Source of the DNA: Himantopus leucocephalus
Lineage: Eukaryota > Chordata > Aves > Charadriiformes > Recurvirostridae
DNA length: 64,000 nt
Reading direction: 5' to 3'
Assembly: GCA_003993805.1 (NCBI GenBank)
Contig: RSEF01000004.1
Location: forward strand, 78,464,823-78,528,822
The notes under the pieces are model-generated. The model was given only the letters and a program-made list of their open reading frames with translations, made no database searches and was not told the origin of the DNA. Position numbers and translations under genes: made by a program. Shown here piece by piece: positions 20,307 to 33,021 of the stretch; within the stretch, counting starts at the first letter, position 1; every line of letters begins with the position of its first letter.

Positions 20307-23300
20307 TAATTCAGAGCAAATAACATCAAGAAATGCTTGCATAAATCCTGACAGAAAAAGTGGATTTAAATCAAACTAATAGGTTGCAAAACATATGAAA
20401 CGTGCTTTGTACTGTGCCTTGGAGACACATGGCCAAATCCATATTCAAAAAGTAAAAACAAACCAGAGTGATTTGAAGAATAAATTACTTGTCATCGTGA
20501 TCTTTAAAAATGCCAGAATTTAATGCAAAAATATAATCCTAACATTTATTGCAGCAAAAATAAATGTCAACATATTAGACTTAACTGGCTAAGCCTTGTG
20601 GTAGCATTTCTACAAAGTGAAAGGAACATGACAAGTTGTATTTCACATTTATTAGAATGAGATTTGGTCTTCTTTATCATAAGCAGTAGATTTAAACACT
20701 TTATTTTAATTTACTTCACAGTATTGCGCAAAACATTGACTCAGATAAGAAGTGGAATACCATATACACTTTTCTCTGAAGCAATCAATCAATTTTAAAA
20801 GCTAAATATGTAATATGACAACACTAGAGCTTTGCAGTAGAATGCAAAATGTAACATAAAGTGTTTGTGACATATCACAGACACTACTTAGAAGCATATC
20901 TGCTATATCTAGAACATTGTAAAAGTTGCGGTCTACTATTGATTATAACAGATATAGCTTCATAAACATTTAAGTACACATTACTGTACGGAAGGACTGT
21001 ATATTTTGACTGCAGCTAGGTACATATCCAGAGAGAATCACTGTTCTAATTCCTTCTTAAACTTTGATATTGTGTAACACTTAAGTGCACTTCCTCGCCT
21101 TCCATTACTTATGACATTATTTATGCTTTGCAAAGTATGTTTTACACATTATCTTTCCATTACTAACATAATTACACATATGAAACTTAGGCATTGTTGA
21201 GACTGTAAGTTTTCTAAGCCTTGTCTTCATAGGAAGCAATCCAAATTCCTTGGAAACTAACACAGTTCTTCCTGTTATAACAGTGGCAACATAGCCTTCA
21301 AGGGCTTTTAAGTTATCATGTGTTGCCTCAGAGGGTTGAAATGTTTAGATCATTTTCTTTCAGGAAAAAAAAAATTACATAAGTCTTTTACCTAGAATAA
21401 TAAAGTAACATAGATATTAAAACATAAATATCAACTGCATTAAATATCTATATAAAATAATAAAGGCATGTAATTGAAATTTTTAAAAATACATTAAAAT
21501 AATATATTTAAATTTGTAAAATTAAGTACTTAGAAATTAGGGGATGAAAGATTTGTACTTCTTCATGCAATGTTACTGTAACCTCTCAGTGTTTTCTACC
21601 TGACAATGACAGTATTAGTTACCTCTTTCAGACAAAAAGTATGCAAAGAATGAAGAATGTGGTCATGTAATTGAAGAACAAAAGCATACAGAGTTGTCAG
21701 AATACAGTATAGTTATCTATATGTGAATTACTGATTAGTATATACTGTTCATTTTACAGCCTTAGAGGTTATTTATGCAGTGATACACAATAATATATGT
21801 AGATAGCATCTCCTACTTTTGTTTTGTGTTTTCTTTTAACGCTAAATTTTCTAATTGTTTTTGAAAAGACAATGGCAGTAAAAAAAAAATTACATCTGAT
21901 AATCTCCCCATGATTCAGGGAAGATTATGTGTAGGATGTAAAAGAACCTACTGCAGTTTCCCATCTTTCTCACTCCAGGAGTAGCAGCGAAACAATACTC
22001 CGCGTGCCAGAGCTGCCAAGAGTCACTGCCATGTCCACCTGGTGTTGCTGTTGCCGGTGGTCTTGTTGGAGCTCCTTGTGACATCTAGCCCAAGAATTGG
22101 GAAACCTAACTGATTTACCAGAGTAGACGAGAGAGGAAAGGCTAGGGAGAGGAAAGAGAAAGCTGGGAATAATATGAAGTGGTCTGTAGCAATGTAGATG
22201 GGCCAGTTAGGGGGGTCTAGAATGAGAACTGGTCCTATTTACTAAAGCTAATAGGCACGGGTAATAGAAATCAACAAAGGGCCAGTTTTCCAGCAAGTCA
22301 GTTAGAAAGATTCTACCTCAGCAAAGAGTAAGGTCATCTGAGAAGATCAGAAAGGATCCAAGACTGATTTGAAAGACTTTCTTCTTTTTTTTTTCCTTTT
22401 ATTAATATCAACCATAAACATTCATCCCAACATTTTAATTGAAATAAACTAACCATTTTTAATTTTCACCCAGTTTTCTGGCATGCATAGGCGTGGTTAG
22501 TAAGAGGTATGAGCAAGCTAACTTGTTATGAAGTTGTCCACGGAACTGGATATTTTCATTATCTTATGCAGGGGCTGAGGCAAGCTTTCTCCTTTCTGGT
22601 ACTTATAAGCAGAAAAGGCTGGTACAAAGAAAGTGCTAGGTCTAGTGGAAAGCTTTACAACCTCTGAAAGTGTTTATTCTTGAGGAAACTCTTGTATAGA
22701 CCACCTCGTAACATGGCTTTGGCATTTGGTATAGGTCAGCTTTGGCTTTCAGGCATTTTAATGGATTTCACTCCCAGCAAACCTTTCCCTGGGAATGTCA
22801 CTGCTAAAATGAGTACGATGACTGACACATTACACGTACTTTTTAATTTGTGGGGGGCTTTAACACTTTTATATGTAAATGCCTCTCTTCCTCCTACTAT
22901 AAATTTATTTCACCATTCATACTTCTGACAGATGGTACATGCATACAAGCAGTAAAAGCATATCTCTTAAAGGCCTTACATTACAAACCTGAGAAGTTCT
23001 GGCACAAATTATTCATATAAGTGACTATATGACAGAAAAGTGTATGCTGTATACTCAATAGATTAGTAAGCTAAGGAGAAGAGTAATCTTTCCTTTGAAC
23101 AACAAAATGTAGAATTGCACATTCAACTCTGAAATATGTGCTGCGAAAAAGAGTTGCAGCATATATGGATAATTGCATTTAAATTTGAAACATGTTAACA
23201 CTTTTGATAATAAATAAGGTTCCCAAATGTCTAAGTACTACACTGTTTTGTATAAATAATAAGAATGACAAAAAATGTAATTACATACACTAAACATATG

Positions 23301-25367
23301 CTGCAATGAAAGAGTGATAAGTTATTATAATGTGCCTTTTTAGAGGAAACCAATATCCTGTTTTCAGTGGATTCTTATTTCTGTATAGCTTTTATATCAT
23401 TCAACTTACAGATACATAAGGATGTTTACAGACGTGAAACTGGTAGCCACTTAAAAACGTTTAAAAATTTCTACAGAAAAAAATTTATTGAGCTTCTGAC
23501 ATATCACAAACCACATATACCTCTGGTCATATACTTTTGTAGGTTACATGAAAAAATCTCCTTTCTTTTTCTCTCCAAAAAACCTCCATTGTATTTTTAT
23601 CTGCTCATAAAACATTCACTAAAGCAAACAAAATGTTCAGGTAGTAATATTCTATTTTATGTTTCCTCTGCTTTGTAAAGAAGTTTTTTTTTTTATTTTG
23701 ATTTATGTTTCATTGCCCCCTGCTGTTTGATAAAGTACTTCTTTTTTATTTTAAAAGTCAAGATGTCAGTCTACTTTCTTTATTAGTGAAAAAGGAGTTG
23801 GATTTGAAATCATGTTCCCTTGTTATGGTCTCAGATTCAATATGCTTTCTTTTCACCTGAAAGACTGAAGTATTCAAATAACGCAGTCAATGAAATTAAA
23901 CCATTATGGCAACACTGCAAAATGAAAAAAATGCTTTCAAGTACCATTTCCTGTCTTACAGACAGTATTCAGAAAATTTAATACTATTTTCATATGCAAT
24001 ATCTCTTCTATTTTTAGTTACTGTCTTGGGATACAGAACGTCTCATAGGTCCATGTGAAAAGAAAGCTTTCCTTACATATGCAGCTCTATTAGCCCCTGA
24101 TCCTTGAGGAGGATTTTCAGTTGCTTGATGAAACAGTTCACTTAGATCTGCTCATCACCTACCTCGATAGAGTTCTTTTGTGTTTTTCAAATATTTACCT
24201 AAGAAAGCTGCATAAGTTAGTCGTGTTCTTTTTTCCTTCTGGAAGCGATGCAGAAGTTTTGCCCAAGCTATACTTGTTCATACAGAGAAGAATACCTACA
24301 ACACTTTTCCAGTGGTATCATGATGTTACAAACCTGGATATGGCAGATATTGACGGTGTCCACTAGCAGAAAATCCGTGTACTCTATTATTATTTTCCAT
24401 TCTTTAATGAGTTTCTTTCAGGCTAGGGAAGGCTCTGCTGTACCAGAATGAGATATTTTTGTAATGAATGAGATGCACAGGTAAAAAAAAGCCAAAACTT
24501 GGTGTAAAAAACTTCCAGAAATCTCAAAATCACATCAGTGTCATCAGAACTGTGGGACTGTATTGAAAATTGTGGGATTACTTTAAAAAACAATTTTGGA
24601 AGTGTTACTTGGGCTTATTTGTCTCATTTTTTCAGGCTTCTGTACCTCAGCTTTTCTCTGAAATGATAATGTCCAGCAGCTTAAAAGAAACAAAGATATT
24701 AAAATTATAATTTTTAATCAAAGTCCTCAGACAATTTCATATTTGAGCCCATATAGAAGAGCAGAGGCATTTGTACCGTTGCCACTACACCCAACGGGTA
24801 GACCCACCTACATGAAGGGTAGCCTGAAGACTCAGGCTAATATCTGGTCTATCTTGGGTGATGAGCTAGCCTGAATTAAAAAAAATGGTATTTGGCTGTA
24901 TCAAACTGAGATAGAATGTCTTAACCTTCTTTCATTAGGATGTCATTTCACTTCACATTTTTCAGAGGTGAACTACGAACATAGCCAATTAATTAGCTCA
25001 GATGATTTGGATGACTTGATCATTTGTCTGAGCCCTGAGGCTGCTTAGTAAATATCCACAGTTTGTAACGTACCACAGAGCTGGTATACCTGAGCCAGAT
25101 CAAATGCTGTGTAGATGTGTTACATCAGTATAGATGCACAGTTTTACACAAGCTAATTCAGAGCATTCCCTGCTTAAGGAAAGAAGCAGCTACAGATAGA
25201 GCCACAAATGATTTTTTCTGCTTCTCAGCTAACCAGAATCACAGGTGCTTTTTTCGGAACAGATTAGCTGCCTCTATCTGCCTACATCACAGAAGAGTGA
25301 GGAACAAAGTTGATGGCACAAAGAATTACTTGAAAATTACCAAATGGCAGAAAAATTTACTTCAAAA
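20307..25367. other. Unique AT-rich DNA, no confident feature
   Basis: No dispersed repeat or RNA gene was recognised over this 5-kb stretch. Open frames (for example plus 22680-22928, 23367-23678 and 24121-24366) are AT-driven and lack motifs. A C/G-rich patch at about 21980-22080 is flanked by ordinary sequence. T runs occur at about 22385-22393 and 23684-23693. Confidence 0.5.
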
Positions 25368-26341
25368 AGTAGTTTTTGTGGATTTTAGTAAGGCTTTTGA
25401 TACTGTCCCTCACAGCATCCTTCTGCACAAGTTGTCCAATTGTGAAATGAACAAGTACTGTCTGCTGAGCGAAGAACTGGGTGAACAGCAGGGCTCAAAG
25501 CGTTGTAGTAAATGGGACTACATCGAGTCCCCAGCAGTCACCAGCAGTAGTCCTCAGGGTTCAATTCTAGGGCCAGTTCTGTTCAATATTTTTTCAATGA
25601 TCTGGAGGCAGGAGTTGAATGCAACATTAGCAATGTTTGCTGATGGTACTAAACTGGGAGGTGCCGTTGACTCTCTCAAGGGACAGGAGACCTTGGCAAT
25701 CAGTAACGGCACGAAATTTCACAAGTCCAAATGCCTTATTCTGCACATGGGACAGACTAATGCTGGGTACAAGTTATAAATTGGGAGGGGAGGAGCTGGA
25801 GAGCAGTCCTGCAGAAAGGGATCTTGGGGTGCTCTTTGACAGCACACTCAATACCAGGCAGCAGTGTGCCCTGGCAGCCAAGAAGGCAAACTGCATCCTG
25901 GGGTGCATCAAACATAGTATAACCAGCCACTCAAAAGAGGGGATTATTCCGCTGTATTTAGTGTTGGTGTGGCCTCACCTTGAGTACTGCGTGCAGTTCT
26001 GGGCCCCACAATTTAAGGAGGGTATTCAGGTACTTGAATGCGTCCAGAGGAGGGCAACAAAGCTGGTGGAAGGGCTGGAAGGCATGTCCTGTGAGGAGTG
26101 GCTGAGGACTTTGGGTTTGTCTAGTTTGCAGAAAAGGAGGCTAAGGGGTGACCTCATCGCTCTCTACAGCTTCCTGAGGAGGGGAAGTGAAGAGGGAGGC
26201 GCCAATCTCTTTTCCCTGGTATTCAGTGACAGGACATGTGGAAAAGGTTCAAAGCTGCATCAGGGGAGGTTCAGACTGGACATTAGGAACCATTTCCTTA
26301 CCAAGAGGGTGGTCAAACACTGGAACAGGCTTCCTAGATAG
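25368..26341 (+). pseudogene. CR1 ORF2 reverse transcriptase remnant
   Basis: The RT motifs appear in order: D-F-S-K-A-F-D-T near 25381, P-Q-G-S-I-L-G-P-V-L-F-N-I near 25555, then M-F-A-D-G-T-K-L-G near 25634. FADG replaces the FADD catalytic signature, so one of the two metal-binding aspartates is lost. A stretch between the first and second block is shortened relative to other CR1 copies. The frame shifts near 25775 into a second open frame that holds the C-terminal region ([65 protein letters not shown]). It ends at 26341 with HWNRLPR followed by a stop. Such CR1 protein makes cDNA at the insertion site. This copy cannot do so. Confidence 0.88.
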
Positions 26342-26519
26342 GTGGGTGATGACCCGTGCTTGTCACTATTGGACAATACCCTTAATAACATGCTTTAACA
26401 TTTGGTCAGCCCTGAAATGGTCAGGGATTTGGACTAGATGAATGTTGTAGATCCCTTCCAACTGAACTATTCTATTCTATTCTAGTCCAGTCCAGTCCAG
26501 TCCAGTCCATTCTATTCTA
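25368..26519 (+). mobile_element. CR1 LINE, RT domain to 3' end, with ATTCT/AGTCC tail
   Basis: The copy starts inside the RT domain (VVFVDFSKAFDTVPHSILLH) and runs through the C-terminal region to a 3' UTR (TTGGACTAGATGAATGTTGT, CCCTTCCAACTGAAC). The tail consists of pentamers: ATTCT units at about 26469-26483, five AGTCC units at 26484-26508, then ATTCT units again. The left boundary is approximate because the sequence upstream of 25368 is not recognisable as CR1. The family is a CR1 subfamily different from the octamer-tailed copies in this window. Confidence 0.92.
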
Positions 26520-27576
26520 ATTAGCTATCACTCACTGGGCCAGCACCTATGCCCAGTCGGTAAGAAATTAAAAAGGAGCTCAAGGCAAGCAACAGAACAC
26601 AGAAAGCCTCTTGAAGGAGAATGCAAGGATAAAATAGGTTTGAAGGAAAAAAAATGAGTATTTAGGCTGATGGAAGACTGTAGGAACATGCTTTTCATCA
26701 AGGAAGGTACAAGGAAAAAAATACTTTGGAGAAACAGGAAGGAGACAGTGGAAATTTGGGAGGGAAAGGAAAGAGATGTGTACAGAACAGAGGCATCTAC
26801 ATCCTTAGGAATACAGAAATAAGCTATAGCCTAAGGTCTAAAGCTGGAACCCTTCATAATAGTCCTATTATAAAGATATGAGTCTGTGTCCTCTTCCTCC
26901 TGTAACACACATGATCCACACATCTATATCTACATATTTCAGCTTTGTTTGCAAACATACCCCACTGGATCCAAACCTCAGATCCATAAAATAAGAAAAT
27001 ATATATTATCTTTCCCAGAAATTCCTCCCACAATTTTTCATCTAATTTAGTGTTACTTTGATTTTCCTGCAACAGAGCATAATGTGTTATTATTTTTTCT
27101 AATGTTTGTTTAAAATATCTTGATATTATTACCAACTAAGAGTTGTTTGCAGTCCTGTCAAAAGCTCGAGATTGTTGCTTGCAAAGCCTGAAAGGACAAA
27201 TTATCTTTGTTATTTATATGGAAAGCTTTAGCGTGTTATTACAAATCAATGGTGTTACTGTTTTTCCCTTAACATTCTGGCTGCAGCATTTATTGTTTTG
27301 ATATTTCTTGACTCTTATTTTAGAGTTCTGGAATTAATTTATGCAAGTGTTTAGTGGCATAGCTATTGGCATTACAAACTTAACTCACTTGCATAAAGAC
27401 TTCCTTTTGGCTTATTTGTAATTTACAAATGAGCATCACGCTACACAGCCTAAGATAGATCCTAAGTGTGCATTTCCACATTTGGGATAATTTCTTAGTC
27501 AGTTCTGTTCCTCATTAAACCTATGACACACTACTCTAATTTTCCATCCTGATCATTGCCTTCTTCTGAAGCAACC
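26520..27576. other. Unique AT-rich DNA, no feature seen
   Basis: No repeat family, RNA gene or coding region was recognised between the CR1 copy and the solo LTR. Confidence 0.55.
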
Positions 27577-28149
27577 TGTTGCGGTTTAACTAAGCACCCA
27601 AAGCCACTCACTCCCCAGTAAGATGGGGGAGACAATCAGTAAAGAGAAAGTGAGAGAAATCATGGGTTGAGATAAAGACATTTTAATAGGTAAAACAAAA
27701 CTCACACACACAAGCAAAGCAAAAAAAGGAATTCATTCACTACTTCCCATCGGCAGGCAGGTGTCCAGCCATCTTCAGGACAGCAGGGCTCCATCGTGCA
27801 TAACAGTTACTTGGGACAACAAACGCCATAACTCCAAACATCCCGCCCTTTCTTCTTCTTCCCCCACTTTATACGCTGAGCATGATGTCATATGGTGTGG
27901 AATAACCCTTTGGTCAGTTGGAGTCAGCTGTCCCGGCTGTGTCTCCTCCCAACTTTTTGTGCACCCTCAGCCTACTCACTGGTGGGGCAATATGAGGAGC
28001 AGAAAAGGCCTTGACTCTGTGTAAGCACTGCTCAGCAATGGCTAAAACATCCCAGTATTATCAACACCGTTTCCTGCACAAATCCAAAACATAGCTCCAT
28101 AGTAGCTACTATGAAGAAAATTAACTCTACCCCAGCCAAAACCAGCACT
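27577..28149 (-). mobile_element. Endogenous retrovirus solo LTR (ERVL-like)
   Basis: The block matches an abundant avian LTR I recognise by its landmarks on the minus strand: the left terminus TGCTGGTTTTGGCTGGGG, a TATAAA box (plus TTTATA at 27868-27873), the word GACATCAT near 27884, an ATTAAA-type polyadenylation signal (plus TTTAAT at 27682-27687) just before TCTTTATCTCAACCCATG, and a right terminus of AAACCGCAACA type. No gag, pol or env sequence flanks it, so it is a solo LTR left by recombination. CAACC at 27572-27576 and again at 28150-28154 is a candidate 5-bp target-site duplication. Assignment to ERVL rests on memory of this LTR type and the 5-bp duplication. Confidence 0.88.
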
Positions 28150-29600
28150 CAACCGTAAACGAATTGCATTACTTTTTTTGTTTTTAATTACAGAAAGCCT
28201 CACTTTCTCTGCTGAGTCATACAATACTTTTTTTTTGCAAAGAACATTGAATAATAAAAAAGAAAAATAAATGCACAGCATAACAGAACATTCTGTCTGT
28301 TAATGGAAGTTCCTCCTCTGTTTTCAAAAGTGCAATGAACACATAATGCGTTTCTAGGATGCAGAAAAGGGAAATGATCAACAAGAGATTTCTAAGGCGT
28401 GAACAAAATAAGAAAACAACATTTTCAAACCTATCTAAAATAAAAAAAAAAGTCATGAAAAACCCTTGAATCTTGCTTTTCAATAAAACTAAGGTTTTGC
28501 ATGTAAAGACTTTGTTTAGAACTTAGAATTTTAGACCACTTCCTTGTAAACATCTCTGACTTTGAAACATGTAAATCTAAACCACTTCCAAATTGTTTCT
28601 GTAGTCTAGGTCTTCTCAAGTTTTGTCATGCCATGTTCCCACATCTGCTGAGATGCAATTTAACAGTCTAATACAATCCTTGGTACAGTGGTCTTCTAGG
28701 AATATGAAGTAGCCCAGCTAAATTTAAGGACACCCAGGACCACCATTTTGTTATGAGGTCTCCAGTAAAAAACAGTAAGAAATTTGGTTTTTGTAAATAT
28801 TTCACAACTTTTTAGAAATATCTGTTCTGTCTGTTTTTCTTCCTAACTATTTGACAGCTTTCCTGAAAACTATTTTCTTAGGAAATGCCTATTTGTGCCA
28901 CCTTAACATCCCAATCTTTCTCTTTTGTTTCTCTTATGGCTCTCTGCCTCTCAAAGAGTTGTCTATTCATTATCTTTCCATACTAATTTGCTGCTATTGT
29001 TTTTACTCATTCTAGCTACTTGTACAAACATCAGAGATCATTGCCTTCAACCATTATATAGAAATTAAATGTTAGGTCAAATATGTGTCACATCTGAGCC
29101 TAAACTGCTTGGAGTCTTGGTGTCAGCTCTAGATGGTTTACAATACCATGTAGACTACTGGTTAGTTTTGTTAGAATAAAGAATTCTAAACAACAGCTTT
29201 TCTTTAATAGTAGCAGCAAATTTTCCCATTCTCTAACAAAGTCAGTTGAATGAAGTAGAAAAACTTCCTAGTTTCTATAGAAGAAGCAAACAGTGTAACT
29301 TCTTTTGTATATGTTTTGTTTCTTTCAGCCACATTCTGCTCTCTTGCAATACACATGAGGTCCGGTAATCTTCTCTGACAATGCCAATTGTTCCAGTTTA
29401 TTGGGTTGCTTGTAGAAACAATAACAAAAGCTGTTTCTAGAATGTAATTTGGCAGAATATTTAATTATCAAAATAATTGTACAAGAATGCTCGTTATGTA
29501 CTTATGAGACATAAGGCCATATCTGGAATATTTCTCAGCTTACATAACCTATTCTTCCCAAAGTAGAAAGTGCATACAAACATTTGTATTATATAAATAT
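28150..29600. other. Unique AT-rich DNA, no feature seen
   Basis: No dispersed repeat or coding region was recognised. Short T/A homopolymers occur near 28168-28175, 28228-28236 and 28441-28450. Confidence 0.55.
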
Positions 29601-30200
29601 GTCAAAAAAGCTTGATGACATTTAATAATAATATACTAATCCAGACATGTGTGGTTATGCAACCTGTCCCCCCTGTCCCTTTAGGCCACTCGGTACTTGG
29701 CAGGATTTCCTCCCCACCTGGGCCACATAATATACTGGACCAGAATGTAACACAATGGTCTAACATGAAAGAAAGAAAAAGGTGGAGAGCAACAGACCAG
29801 AACACAATAGTGTGCCTGATCCCCGTGGCTCCTACTGTTTGAATATAATAGCTACAATCGATCACTCCTGACATTGTATGGATCATGGCCACAGAGGGGG
29901 CGATACCAGGATCCCAAGATCTCGCAAGTTCTGGGCTTGCATAACTGGTGGAAAGTACCGGAATATTCCATTGTCTAAGCTGGGCCAGAGTGGAAAAGTA
30001 CCTGACAGTTATCTTGGATCCTCTAAGTAGCGATTCTAGTAAAGACCTTTTGAGCTCTTCTGGATCACATCAGTCTGTGGCCAGTACCTCCCCTGAGTTG
30101 GGATGCTGCTCAGGCAGACACCTTGAGGATTAGAAGGCCAAGGCAAGGCAATCCCTCTTGAGCATCAACTACCGCCCATTGAAGAATGCTGATGCATCGT
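29601..30200. other. Unrecognised GC-richer block
   Basis: The block is less AT-rich than its surroundings and has several CpGs, including GAGGGGGCGATACC and GATCTCGCAAGTTC. Overlapping open frames are present on both strands (plus 29612-29842, minus 29602-29892, plus 29948-30133). Compositionally it resembles eroded LTR-retroelement sequence more than host intron, but I cannot match it to a family. Confidence 0.3.
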
Positions 30201-30442
30201 ATTTACCCTAAACTTGGGAAAGGGAAATTTTGACTATAGGTTAGCCTCTCTTTCATCAACCTCTCCACCTCTAGGTTTGTGATATACACATTAGCTTTAT
30301 GGATGTGGATGTTCTTCCATTTGTCCATGCACGCGTAGAAGTTAAAAACGGTACCCATGAGCTTGTTAGAGTCATCCACTATTAAGAGATTCCTGATTCC
30401 ACCAATCAGAGACCTGTTTGTGTGTGCGCGCACGCTTGTATG

Positions 30443-30520
30443 TTTTGCTTATATGTATATGTATTAATTTGAGATCTGTAGTTTTGCCCATATGTGTATG
30501 TATTGATTTGGAATACCTTA
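30443..30520 (+). repeat. 39-bp imperfect tandem duplication
   Basis: TTTTGCTTATATGTATATGT... (30443-30481) and TTTTGCCCATATGTGTATGT... (30482-30520) align along their full 39 bp with a few substitutions. A TGTGTGTGCGCGCACG alternating purine-pyrimidine stretch lies just upstream. Confidence 0.8.
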
Positions 30521-32139
30521 TAGTAGGTTAGTGTGAATCCTGTCATCTTTGCATCTGTAATTAAGTTGCTATTCAACTATTTTGTTAAATCACTTTGCAA
30601 ACGTCTATACCGGTTAATTACTACGTGCTGCTAAAAATCAACCTCTCAAATCTACCTTAAATCACTAACAAATTTTGAATTGCTGTTAAATCATAACCGT
30701 GTCAAATATTCCCATCTGCGACAACACGGTATATCTTTTATTGCACATTGCACTTTAAAGAATTTTTATTTCTTCCTATTATTTTTAATAGAAAAGCCAT
30801 CCTTTTCATTAAGACAAACAAAAAAGTCATAATAGAACAGCTCACCATAGTGATAGGTTTGACATGTTAGGTTAAGAATACACTTGAGGCAAATTTGAAT
30901 TGGTCTGTGTTAATATCTGTTAATTTAGATCTTTATTTGAAAAGCAGATCCTTAATATAATTAGAAATGTGTCAGTGCAAAACAGTTTTCCGATTAAAAT
31001 TTCACAAGACCAGCTGAATATGCCACTTAGAATATATCAAGGGCATATATCTTGAGAAGTTACTCTATTTTCTTTAAGTGAAAATTCCTACATACCTGGA
31101 TATGTTGATAAAAAAACAAATGGCAAATATACTTCATTATTATTGTTTTCTAAAAATTCTCATGTAGATTCCAACCCTACTATTCTAAGTAAACTCCAAA
31201 CGAACACTCAGAAATAGTTTTTCTTTCAACGGGTCATAATGTAATCAACGATATGGAAAAAAAAGAACCAGAGAAAAAGCATTGTTACTCATGAGGTTAA
31301 AGAGAATTAGTGATTCATGTCCCACAGAAGTCCCACAGAAAGTTAATAGAAATAACATTTTATTTCTGAAAGGGATTCAGGCTTGTAATTAGCTATGTTA
31401 TACCCATGTAGAAGGAGAAAAATAATCAGCCTTGTGTATTCAGTTTTGTGAGGTTTTTTTCACTTTTGTCTCCAGATATTTTAGTTTTCAAAAGGAGTTC
31501 CTTTTGTAGAAGTTAAAAAAAGTATTTTTCCTAAGCCAATATTGACTTCCTCATATACTTTTTCCTTTTTTTTTTTTCCCATGGCAGCTGTAGGCTTATG
31601 ACAAGTAACAAGCTGAAACAAGCCAGGACACTGAAGTGGTCTTGCCTCATACGATAAAATATTGATGGAGAACAGATTCCCAACTAAAAGAAATCTTCCA
31701 CCAGATTATTATAGGTAGATAATCCAGATGTTCAGATTTAACTCAGAATTTTATTTAAACCATTCAGTCTTAGAGATTAAAATCCTATTTTACCTGGATT
31801 GTTGTTTACAGTCATGTTAGCCTCTCTTTGTAGTATTTGCAGGACCGGAGTAGATAGGCGCTGGCAAAATTTGGACCAGAATGCTCTGGCAAGCCCAGGC
31901 ACCAAGCCAATAGAAGAAAGTCTGTTCAAAAATCTCTGCTTCTTTAAGGTTTACGTAATTTTTTTTAACAGTTTCAGGTTTTTTGTTTATTTGTTTGGTT
32001 TCTTGTTTAAGATTAGACCTCTGTAGAAATTTTGTTGTTGTTTATTTTCGATTTGGGATGGAAAGCTGATAGACTTTTTTCTCTGGAAGATATACTAAAC
32101 TTACAGCCATGCTGTGTGCCAAAGGAAAGGGAGCATTTG
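30521..32139. other. Unique AT-rich DNA, no feature seen
   Basis: No repeat family, RNA gene or coding region was recognised. A T13-type run occurs at about 31566-31578 and a CTTTAAAG-like AT-rich stretch follows 30757. Confidence 0.55.
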
Positions 32140-32265
32140 CAGCTGTGTATATATGCTTCTATATATACACATGTACATACACATATATATGTATGTACAT
32201 ATGTAATATCTGTAGACACATATATAGATGTATTGGTATTTGTCTGTGTGTATATATACATGTAA
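32140..32265. repeat. TATA/CATA-rich microsatellite-like tract
   Basis: The tract is an imperfect mixture of TATATACACATG, ATATATATGTATG and TGTGTGTATATATAC units. Its translations give repetitive Y/I/C/H peptides on both strands that should not be taken as genes. Confidence 0.8.
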
Positions 32266-33021
32266 AGTGAGGGAAACATGGTTTCTGTGTGATTGTAATA
32301 AGGAACGTAATAAATATTGAGAAAGCAAGGCAGCTGTATAGTATTTCTCATTATCTTCACAATTCAATGCATAATTGTAACATGTATTTCTGCATAGTGT
32401 CAAAAGTTCTAACCAAAATGCAGAATTACTATTTTATTCATGAGGTTCTCCTTTAGCGTCATACTATATGAGTTTTTGCCATATCCTCCCCATGAAGTGA
32501 AATACTTACTCCAGATACAGAAACTGCACAAGCATTTTGCAAACTCAGTCACAGTGAGGATTAGTCTTCATGCCGATCTCATTCCCACATCTTTATTTAT
32601 TCTCCAAACTGCACAAATCATTGGCTCTAATAATTGGTTTTGTTTACTGTGTCTTACTCAGGAAGATCTCTCTTAGGTGGGATAAGCTATCCCTCCAGAA
32701 AAAGGTAATATAGTTACAAATTACAAAAGTTCTATTTTAGATGGCTTGACTGATCAGCATCCTGTGACAGTTCTTTACCTTTCTATGTGATTTTAACAAC
32801 TGGACCTTCTTGTTTATTGGTTGGTTGTTATATACTTGCTACATTCTCTATGCAACTTTCTAACTTCCGAAGCAAAACCTACAGTACTTACAAAGTCACG
32901 ATGGCCTGTGTACTGAAGTCTTGAGTACTGAAGTACTTTCCTCTTGAATTTTCTCAGTGTTATGCCTTGATACAATTCTAGAGAACAACTTCTGTGATAC
33001 TTGCATCCTTGCTTTTATAAA
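32266..33021. other. Unique AT-rich DNA, no feature seen
   Basis: No repeat or gene was recognised. The right edge is set by the TG terminus of the LTR at 33022. Confidence 0.5.

Noticed and set aside
32013..32403. Overlapping frames across the TATA/CATA tract
   Set aside because: Both strands are open only because the microsatellite lacks stops. Products are repetitive Y/I/C/H peptides.
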